64,000 nucleotides of DNA from Sabellastarte sp. h YS-2021 (lineage: Eukaryota; Annelida; Polychaeta; Sabellida; Sabellidae): positions 78,706,706 through 78,770,705 of the forward strand of contig OZ024934.1 in the NCBI GenBank assembly GCA_964017235.1, given 5' to 3'. The translations under genes were made by a program, and so were the position numbers. The stretch's first letter is position 1; every line of letters starts with the position of its first letter. Positions 58,559 to 64,000 of this stretch are shown in pieces. A model generated the notes under the pieces. The model ran no database searches, was not told where the DNA came from, and was given only the letters and a program-made list of their open reading frames with translations.

Positions 58559-60851
58559 CAATCAATATCATCTGAGTCCCCCAGTTGTGTTAAGTTCAAG
58601 TTTAGGGGATCTCAATCTAGTGTCATCAGCAAACAAAGAGACTGTAAATTTGCATGTTGTTCTTCCTGCACCTTCTGTAAAAGGGCTGTTACAAAAGAAA
58701 AACGTAAGACCCTCTCATTCTCAAATAGAAATAAAATCTGTGAACAGTGCTTTGTCTGTAAATCAGTGTCTTTTTGCCCCAAATGTTACAAATGCCCCAT
58801 GTGTTGCAAAAGTTCCACCTGTGGGAGGCCGTCTGCAACTGTTTTGGCAGGTTTGGCTCTCCCTGGGTTCAAATCCAAGGGTAGTCTCCATCCTCAGGGA
58901 AGGGTATCAACTACCCTTCAAGGAGAGACCACCTCTGGCAAGATTTCCTGTGATAATCAGTGGTTCATCAAATCCCTCTCGAAACAAAAGTCTGAACGAG
59001 GCATTGCATTCCCTAGGTCGAAAACAGACTATCGAAAAGGTGTCCGTTCAGTCATCTCTGGGTTTCTACAACCGGTTGTTCCTGGTGCCAAAACCCAACG
59101 GGAAATGGAGACCCATTCTAGATCTAAGCCAACTGAACCTTTACCTTGCCCCAGCAACGTTCAAGATGGAAACTCCGGAGACCATCAGACTCTCCCTGCA
59201 ACAGGGGGAGTGGGTCACTTCGCTGGATTTCAGCGACGCTTATTTTCACATTCCCATAAACCACAGGTCCCGAAAATATCTCCGGTTCCACTTAAAAGGT
59301 CAGACCTTTCAGTTCACAGCACTTCCCTTTGGCCTGTCGACGGCTCCGTTGGAGTTCACAAAGGTGGTCAAGGAGGTAAAACTCATGGCTCAATCGAGGG
59401 GTATTCGAATCCACCAATACCTAGACGATTGGTTACTGAGAGCCCCATGCCGGGAAATTTGCCTACGTCATACCCAGATCCTTTTGGACCTTTGCCGTTC
59501 ACTAGGTTGGGTAGTCAACATGGACAAGTCAGAGCTGGTTCCCCAACAAACCTTCGACTTCGTAGGCTATCATTTCGACCTATCTCAGGGGTTAGTCAAA
59601 CCAACTCAGGACAGGTGGAGGAGTCTATCTCAGAAGCTCAACCTTCTCCTGGGACTGGAATGTTGCACAGTCAGGCAGTTCATGTCTTTAATCGGCCTTC
59701 TGACAGCAACAGAAAAACAAGTAGTGTCGGGGCGGCTGCATATGAGGCCCATTCAGTGGCACCTAAAAAAGCATTGGCATGCCCCAGAATCGCTGGAAAA
59801 GGTCATCCCAATTCCTTCATCTCTCCATGTACATCTAAGGTGGTGGTTGGACCCGGCCAAGGTGCTCTCCGGTCAACCCTTACACCCTCTTCGACACGCC
59901 CTTCAACTGTTTACAGACGCCTCAAACGAAGGTTGGGGCGCTCATTTAGGCGATTACATGGCAAAAGGAGTCTGGTTAGAGTCAGAAAGCGCCTTGCACA
60001 TAAATTTGTTGGAGCTCAAGGCGGTCCTGCTGGCCTTAAAACGGTTCGAGCGGTTATGTTGCAACCAGATAGTCCTTGTTTGTACAGACAACACCACTGT
60101 GGTCTCTTACATCAACAAGGAAGGGGGTATGAGATCAGGCTCACTCTGTGCCCTCCTTTGGAGACTGATGCTTTGGTGCAATCAAAGGCAGATTGTCCTG
60201 AGGGCCAGGCATATTCCGGGTCACCTGAACGTCATAGCCGACAAGCTGTCCCGACTCAATCAGGTGATCCAAACAGAATGGTCCCTCCTTCCGGAGGTGT
60301 TTGCTCAAATATGCCGGCGTTGGCACCGCCCGTCTGTGGACCTGTTTGCCACCCGGTTCAATCACAAACTTCCCCGGTTTGTATCCCCGGTTCCAGACCA
60401 ATCAGCGTGGGAAGTGGATGCCTTAAGTCTCCCTTGGGAGGACCTGGACGCTTATGCCTTTCCACCGACGGCCCTTCTTCATCAGGTGGTAACGAAACTC
60501 TTGGACCACGGATTCCGTCGTCTCATTCTGATAGCACCAGGTTGGCCCAACATGCCTTGGTTTTGGGACCTGGTCAACATGTCAGCTCAAATTCCCCTCC
60601 TGCTCCCTCAGGTGTCGAATTTGATCACTCAACCGTTCAATCAGTGTCCTCACCGGGACCTTCCCAATCTGAACCTTCATGCTTGGCTCCTAGAGCCTCT
60701 GCCATCCAGCAAGCCGGGTTCTCGGCAGAAGTGGCAACAAGAATTGAGGCTCCTCAAAGACGCTCTACCAGAGCCATTTATGAATCAAAGTGGTCCGTTT
60801 TTGTCAGATGGTGTGAGAAAAATCAGGTGGACTTCAGAACTCCTTCTATAG
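58317..60851 (+). CDS. DIRS RT-RNase H-MT-like protein of E
   Basis: 844 codons from an ATG at 58317 that lies inside gag in the +1 frame; whether this ATG is used is unknown because B and D lack one. RT: WRPILDLSQLN, TSLDFSDAYFHIP, ALPFGLSTAP, YLDDWL (59417-59431). RNase H: FTDASNEGWGAHL, LELKAV, CTDNTTVVSYINKEGG, HIPGHLNVIADKLSR. MT-like: VDLFATRFNHKLPRFVSPVP, AYAFPPTALL, APGWPNMPWFWD. Compared with phage Dam enzymes the NPPY motif is replaced by FPP, so methylation activity is doubtful. Everything needed for reverse transcription is present. Confidence 0.9.
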   Translation: MSQTRVLLVPARAHISTQRSINSGTNHMKRKRVVNPASPLPKLNNLGGNSQAEAGVGVVVEVDLALHTTPSLPVVPNHINDNQYHLSPPVVLSSSLGDLNLVSSANKETVNLHVVLPAPSVKGLLQKKNVRPSHSQIEIKSVNSALSVNQCLFAPNVTNAPCVAKVPPVGGRLQLFWQVWLSLGSNPRVVSILREGYQLPFKERPPLARFPVIISGSSNPSRNKSLNEALHSLGRKQTIEKVSVQSSLGFYNRLFLVPKPNGKWRPILDLSQLNLYLAPATFKMETPETIRLSLQQGEWVTSLDFSDAYFHIPINHRSRKYLRFHLKGQTFQFTALPFGLSTAPLEFTKVVKEVKLMAQSRGIRIHQYLDDWLLRAPCREICLRHTQILLDLCRSLGWVVNMDKSELVPQQTFDFVGYHFDLSQGLVKPTQDRWRSLSQKLNLLLGLECCTVRQFMSLIGLLTATEKQVVSGRLHMRPIQWHLKKHWHAPESLEKVIPIPSSLHVHLRWWLDPAKVLSGQPLHPLRHALQLFTDASNEGWGAHLGDYMAKGVWLESESALHINLLELKAVLLALKRFERLCCNQIVLVCTDNTTVVSYINKEGGMRSGSLCALLWRLMLWCNQRQIVLRARHIPGHLNVIADKLSRLNQVIQTEWSLLPEVFAQICRRWHRPSVDLFATRFNHKLPRFVSPVPDQSAWEVDALSLPWEDLDAYAFPPTALLHQVVTKLLDHGFRRLILIAPGWPNMPWFWDLVNMSAQIPLLLPQVSNLITQPFNQCPHRDLPNLNLHAWLLEPLPSSKPGSRQKWQQELRLLKDALPEPFMNQSGPFLSDGVRKIRWTSELLL

Positions 60852-61753
60852 AGCAAATTGCGGATTTTCTCCTGTCCCTTTTTCAGGAAAAACATCTCCA
60901 ACCTAGTACCATAGAGGGCTATAGGACTGCCATAGCCGACAAAGTGGGGAACTCTAGAATTAACATCAGCAAGGATGAAAACTTGTCCAGGTTGTTGGAC
61001 AGTTTTCATAGGGACAAACCAAAAGGCAGGCGTGGGGTTCCTACGTGGAATTTGTCTTTGGTCCTTCACCAACTTACACAACCTCCTTTTGAACCTCTCA
61101 GGAAGGCTTCGCTGAAGTACCTCACCTTTAAGACTGTTTTCCTTCTAGCCTTGGGCTCTGGGAAACGGAGGAGTGAAATTCATGCTTGGGTCCACAGGAA
61201 CATTAGGCACCAAGAGGATTGGTCGAATGTTTCATTATCGCCTTCTCCTAGTTTCATCTCTAAGAACCACCTGGCTAAAGAGGGTCCCGCTTGCGTGGCC
61301 CCTGTTATCATTCCAGCCTTGGCTCCTTCATTGGACAAATCCCTCAAGGAGGATAGGAGTCTGTGCCCGGTCCGGGCACTACGTTATTACTTGGACAAAA
61401 CCAAAGATCTCCGTTCAGGCAAGGAATTGGTTTTTGTTTCCTTTAGGAAGAGTTTCCAGAAGGATATTGTCCCTGCTACCGTTTCCTCCTGGATCAAACA
61501 AACCATAGTCCTTTGTTACCAGATGTCAGACCAACAGGCTCAACAGTTGCATCAGGTTCGGGCTCATGACGTTCGCGCGTTCGCGGCGTCCAAAGCCTTT
61601 CAGGGGGGTGTTCCCTTAGACCAGATTTTGGCAGCCTGTCACTGGAAATCTCATAACACCTTCACCCAATTTTACTTGAAGGACTTGGCATGGGCAGACT
61701 CGGATGTGTACCATTTGGGTCCTGTGGTAGCTGCCCAACAAATTAGGGACTAA
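58559..61753 (+). CDS. Cysteine-rich domain plus tyrosine recombinase of E
   Basis: The gag frame is open for about 1064 codons after the gag TGA (58556-58558). Residues about 28-90 form the cysteine cluster: DCKFACCSSCTFCKR, VTKEKRK, KICEQCFVCKS, CPKCYKCPMCCKSSTC. A long Ser/Pro/Arg-rich stretch overlaps RT. The recombinase (about 60700-61753) has RIEAPQRRSTRAIYESKW, SGKRRSEIHAW, HDVRAFAASKAF and CHWKSHNTFTQFYLKD, so the Arg, His-x-x-Arg and Tyr residues are in place; it ends VVAAQQIRD. It would integrate and resolve the circular DNA in the nucleus. The start is not visible; TGA readthrough from gag is a possibility. Confidence 0.88.
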   Translation, partial: QSISSESPSCVKFKFRGSQSSVISKQRDCKFACCSSCTFCKRAVTKEKRKTLSFSNRNKICEQCFVCKSVSFCPKCYKCPMCCKSSTCGRPSATVLAGLALPGFKSKGSLHPQGRVSTTLQGETTSGKISCDNQWFIKSLSKQKSERGIAFPRSKTDYRKGVRSVISGFLQPVVPGAKTQREMETHSRSKPTEPLPCPSNVQDGNSGDHQTLPATGGVGHFAGFQRRLFSHSHKPQVPKISPVPLKRSDLSVHSTSLWPVDGSVGVHKGGQGGKTHGSIEGYSNPPIPRRLVTESPMPGNLPTSYPDPFGPLPFTRLGSQHGQVRAGSPTNLRLRRLSFRPISGVSQTNSGQVEESISEAQPSPGTGMLHSQAVHVFNRPSDSNRKTSSVGAAAYEAHSVAPKKALACPRIAGKGHPNSFISPCTSKVVVGPGQGALRSTLTPSSTRPSTVYRRLKRRLGRSFRRLHGKRSLVRVRKRLAHKFVGAQGGPAGLKTVRAVMLQPDSPCLYRQHHCGLLHQQGRGYEIRLTLCPPLETDALVQSKADCPEGQAYSGSPERHSRQAVPTQSGDPNRMVPPSGGVCSNMPALAPPVCGPVCHPVQSQTSPVCIPGSRPISVGSGCLKSPLGGPGRLCLSTDGPSSSGGNETLGPRIPSSHSDSTRLAQHALVLGPGQHVSSNSPPAPSGVEFDHSTVQSVSSPGPSQSEPSCLAPRASAIQQAGFSAEVATRIEAPQRRSTRAIYESKWSVFVRWCEKNQVDFRTPSIEQIADFLLSLFQEKHLQPSTIEGYRTAIADKVGNSRINISKDENLSRLLDSFHRDKPKGRRGVPTWNLSLVLHQLTQPPFEPLRKASLKYLTFKTVFLLALGSGKRRSEIHAWVHRNIRHQEDWSNVSLSPSPSFISKNHLAKEGPACVAPVIIPALAPSLDKSLKEDRSLCPVRALRYYLDKTKDLRSGKELVFVSFRKSFQKDIVPATVSSWIKQTIVLCYQMSDQQAQQLHQVRAHDVRAFAASKAFQGGVPLDQILAACHWKSHNTFTQFYLKDLAWADSDVYHLGPVVAAQQIRD

Positions 61754-61813
61754 GTAGAGGCTCCCATGTATATAGTGTATAGTGATGTATATATGTATTC
61801 ATACATGTACATA

Positions 61814-61815
<2 letters not shown>

Positions 61816-61875
<60 letters not shown>
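61816..61875 (+). repeat. A60 tract after the recombinase stop of E
   Basis: 60 A beginning within ATAATAAA, 62 bp after the stop codon. B has 19 A at the matching place. The element continues for another 630 bp, so it is not the end of a processed copy. Confidence 0.95.
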
Positions 61876-61876
<1 letters not shown>

Positions 61877-61977
61877 GTCCCTGCAGTCTGTCTTGCGTTG
61901 CAAGAAGATGGGGGACCATCTTAATCTTCAATTCCCCTTCTTCACTTCCTCGGGAACTCGTCAGCTACAAAACAAAA

Positions 61978-61987
61978 GGGGGGGGGG
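61978..61987 (+). repeat. G10 tract in the 3' region of E
   Basis: AAAACAAAA followed by 10 G, matching the G tracts of A and B in place. Confidence 0.92.
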
Positions 61988-62126
61988 AGAGAGACTGTAC
62001 CTATCCAGGGTAGTTAGAAACCCTTCCCGGGTGATTTCCTCTGGATTTACGGGGTATATATGTGGATTTTAGAGTCTCGGTCTCCCCTTTGTCCATAGCT
62101 ACCCTCCAACCACTGGGTAGTTATTC

Positions 62127-62224
62127 TGCACTGGTCCACTAGGTAAGATATATTAACGCAATAAAATGGAAAATTTAATGGTTAAATTAAATTTTTATTA
62201 GTTAATATCTTACCTAGTGGACCA
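62127..62224 (+). repeat. Internal complementary region of E
   Basis: Inverse of left terminus plus inverse of right terminus, junction CGCAATAAAATGGAAAATTT. Confidence 0.93.
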
Positions 62225-62283
62225 AGAGAGTCCCACCCTACCTGCCCCGCAATAGCTCAAAGGGGGACATTCTTAGGTAGGCC

Positions 62284-62505
62284 ACAAAAAGAGGAAGTAC
62301 GCATGCGCGCGCACGCGCAGTAGGGGAGCTGGGTGCAGTCACGACACCTGGCGAATGAGGAGTACACTACCGGTCCCGGCCAGAGCCCAGCTCAGGACGT
62401 TTTTGTCTAACGTTTGGCGGGACCGGCTGCGCGCCGGACAAATGCACTGGTCCACTAGGTAAGATATTAACTAATAAAAATTTAATTTAACCATTAAATT
62501 TTCCA
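62284..62505 (-). repeat. Right inverted terminal repeat of E
   Basis: Exact inverse of the left ITR from CTTACCTAGTGG inwards; outer end ATTTAACCATTAAATTTTCC plus A. Confidence 0.93.
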
Positions 62506-62917
62506 TTTAAAAAGTAGGTTTTAACATCACACAGTGTAGTCCTTTTAGTACAATACTTCAATATTATCTGAACTGGCAGAGCATTTCATGCAAAGAGTGA
62601 TAAGGTTGTAGTACAAAGTGAACTTCAGATTCGAGCATGGGATTTTTTGAGAAGGTACAGAACATTAATGCTTTTCTCGCAGGAATGTGTTAGAGTAGAA
62701 CTGTGATATTTTTTTTAGTTTAAGTTTATACAGTATGCACAAAACTAGATTTTATTGCGTTAATACATCCTATCCAATGGACAATAGCTTATCCGGTCGG
62801 CGCGGACCGGCCCGCCAAACGTCAGAAAAAGACGTCCTGTGTCTCCACCGGCTAGGCCGGCCCAGTGGTGTGCACTCGCCAGATGGCGTGTCGTACTTCC
62901 TTCCTGTCTAGACAGAG

Positions 62918-62947
62918 TGACGTCATAGCATCTTTTTCGTTTGGCGC
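62918..62947 (+). promoter_or_regulatory. Possible CRE and E2F-like sites of F
   Basis: TGACGTCA at 62918-62925 and TTTGGCGC at 62940-62947, as in B. Confidence 0.4.
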
Positions 62948-63090
62948 ATGTGTGTTGTGCACGAATTTTATGAGTTTACAAACCTTCACAGAATTTTCAC
63001 ATTTTTCTTTAGAGTGTGACTTTTATTATTTATATTATTGTTCAAGAGTGTGTATAGATCATTTTGGACTATCTTTTGTTACGGATCGTC

Positions 63091-64000
63091 ATGTCTTCCC
63101 CTGCTCAGAAGCATGGAAGTTGTGGCCATATTATGGCCAGCTTCGACAGTCACAGTTTCTGCGCGCGTTGCAGAGAAAAGGGTAAGGGGTCAGATCCTTG
63201 TGTTTTAAAGAATGATTGCAACTCTTGTAACATTTTGTCTGAGGACCAACGCGTACAGTTGTCCACCCCATCTTACAGACTTAAAAAAGAGAAGCGAGAT
63301 CTCAAGAAATCCGCGGATACTCCTAATAAGGACTCATCCAGTTCCTCTCTCATAGACCCATCTTCAGTGATGGTAGTGGGAGTTGTGGACGATCAGGGGA
63401 TTGTTAAGTCCCCTGGTTCGAGTTCTGAGAAGAAGAAACAGAAGAACACCCAACCTGATAAACCTCACTCTAAAGATTCCAAATCTTCTACTGATAAGCC
63501 CTCCAAGTCGCTTACCAAGACTCACAGATCCTCACCGGATACTAGGATCGAGGAGTTAGACCAGAAATGGTCGGACAGGTTTAACAGACTGGAGGCTCTA
63601 CTTTTATCAAAGTCATTGGATAAGGAACCCACCTTTTCCTCAGTGAAAGTGGCTCCAGCCCACTCGCCCCCTCAGAGTTCGGCTATCTCTTCCAGACCGT
63701 TCATTGAACCCGGTCGAAATTCAAGTCAGTTGGCTACCGACCTCACCTCTCAGAGACCGGTCACCGACCAAACCAAGAATTCCCCTGCTACTCACCGACC
63801 CTCAGATTTGCCTAGTGTTACTCAGACTGTCTCCAAGTCGACCGGCAAATTGTCCAAGGGAAGGGTGTCTGCCGACCAACATTCAGATGTAGCTGGTACC
63901 GACTCTCCCTCATCTCAACAGGTACCCAGCAGATCATCCACAGCACCGACCAGGCGGCACAGTGTCTCTTCAATGGACACAGATTCAGAAAGTGACCTTT
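63091..64000 (+). CDS. DIRS Gag of F, partial
   Basis: Frame open from ATG 63091 (MSSPAQKHGS) to the window end, 303 codons without a stop. The N-terminal motif is complete: CGHIMASFDSHSFCARCREK, then GSDPCVLKND followed by a CNSC pair. The Ser/Lys-rich linker then matches B, with a few small in-frame indels (KKKQKN for KKKKN). The core and the C-terminal tail are outside the window. It shows what the B-family Gag looked like before B lost two cysteines. Confidence 0.88.
   Translation, partial: MSSPAQKHGSCGHIMASFDSHSFCARCREKGKGSDPCVLKNDCNSCNILSEDQRVQLSTPSYRLKKEKRDLKKSADTPNKDSSSSSLIDPSSVMVVGVVDDQGIVKSPGSSSEKKKQKNTQPDKPHSKDSKSSTDKPSKSLTKTHRSSPDTRIEELDQKWSDRFNRLEALLLSKSLDKEPTFSSVKVAPAHSPPQSSAISSRPFIEPGRNSSQLATDLTSQRPVTDQTKNSPATHRPSDLPSVTQTVSKSTGKLSKGRVSADQHSDVAGTDSPSSQQVPSRSSTAPTRRHSVSSMDTDSESDL

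Larger units (their letters stand above)
56168..62505 (+). mobile_element. DIRS-type retrotransposon E, apparently intact
   Basis: About 6.3 kb. Gag, RT and recombinase frames are all open and keep their motifs. The shared part of the two ITRs looks identical, which suggests a recent insertion. Flanks ATATATTT and TTTAAAAAGT give no target duplication. By sequence alone it is the best candidate in the window for an active copy. Confidence 0.93.
62750..64000 (+). mobile_element. DIRS-type retrotransposon F, cut by the window end
   Basis: Left ITR and gag start of the B family: TTTTATTGCGTTAATACATC, TCCAATGGACAATAGC. Its first 1.25 kb are very close to B but keep the gag cysteines that B lost. 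Only 244 bp separate it from E. The rest lies outside the window. Confidence 0.9.

Overview
The window reads as nuclear DNA of a marine invertebrate, most likely a bivalve or other mollusc. The grounds are an intron-rich animal synaptojanin gene in A+T-rich introns, bivalve-style short interspersed elements (one ends in a GACGTTAAACCCAAATAAA-type tail), 'pearl'-like Helitron derivatives with satellite cores, and many DIRS-type (tyrosine-recombinase) retrotransposons. The species is an inference; no organelle or rRNA gene fixes it.

Host gene. Eleven exons of a synaptojanin-type phosphoinositide phosphatase lie on the + strand from 2345 to the stop codon at 45748. All splice phases agree, giving 2379 nt (792 codons plus stop). 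In order they encode the second half of the inositol 5-phosphatase domain, the RRM-like domain and a proline-rich tail. The N-terminal Sac1 half lies upstream of the window. The 3' end carries a minisatellite grown from the last codons and the stop codon.

Mobile DNA. Seven DIRS copies are all on the + strand. G (7935-8800) is a left-end fragment. A (10130-16321) is full length but broken. B (25641-32009) is full length with open frames. C (35945-41770) lacks its left end. D (48774-55151) has one frameshift in the recombinase. E (56168-62505) is intact with identical terminal repeats. F (62750 onward) runs off the window. A, B, C and G lie in synaptojanin introns; D, E and F lie downstream. 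C and D form one family; A, B/F and E/G form related families. Complete copies show inverted terminal repeats, an internal complementary region matching the circle junction, a gag ORF, an RT-RNase H-methyltransferase-like ORF in the +1 frame, and a recombinase ORF that overlaps the RT frame for about 2 kb. The recombinase frame is in phase with gag and separated from it by one TGA-C stop.

Three Helitron-like elements with tandem-repeat cores (2804-4812, 20403-23795, 34590-43164) share head and tail sequences; C is inserted in the third. Smaller elements are a hAT MITE with an 8-bp target duplication, a Harbinger-like MITE with a TTA duplication, two further MITE-like families, tRNA-derived SINEs, and two copies of an element containing a 5S-rRNA-like segment.

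Most notable observations: the gag-TGA-cysteine-rich-recombinase phase relation, a conserved cysteine-rich domain just after gag in three families, hypervariable A/G tracts at a fixed place in every element, different palindromic factor sites in equivalent promoter positions, and two truncated DIRS copies each next to a duplicate of their own flank, which could be assembly artefacts.
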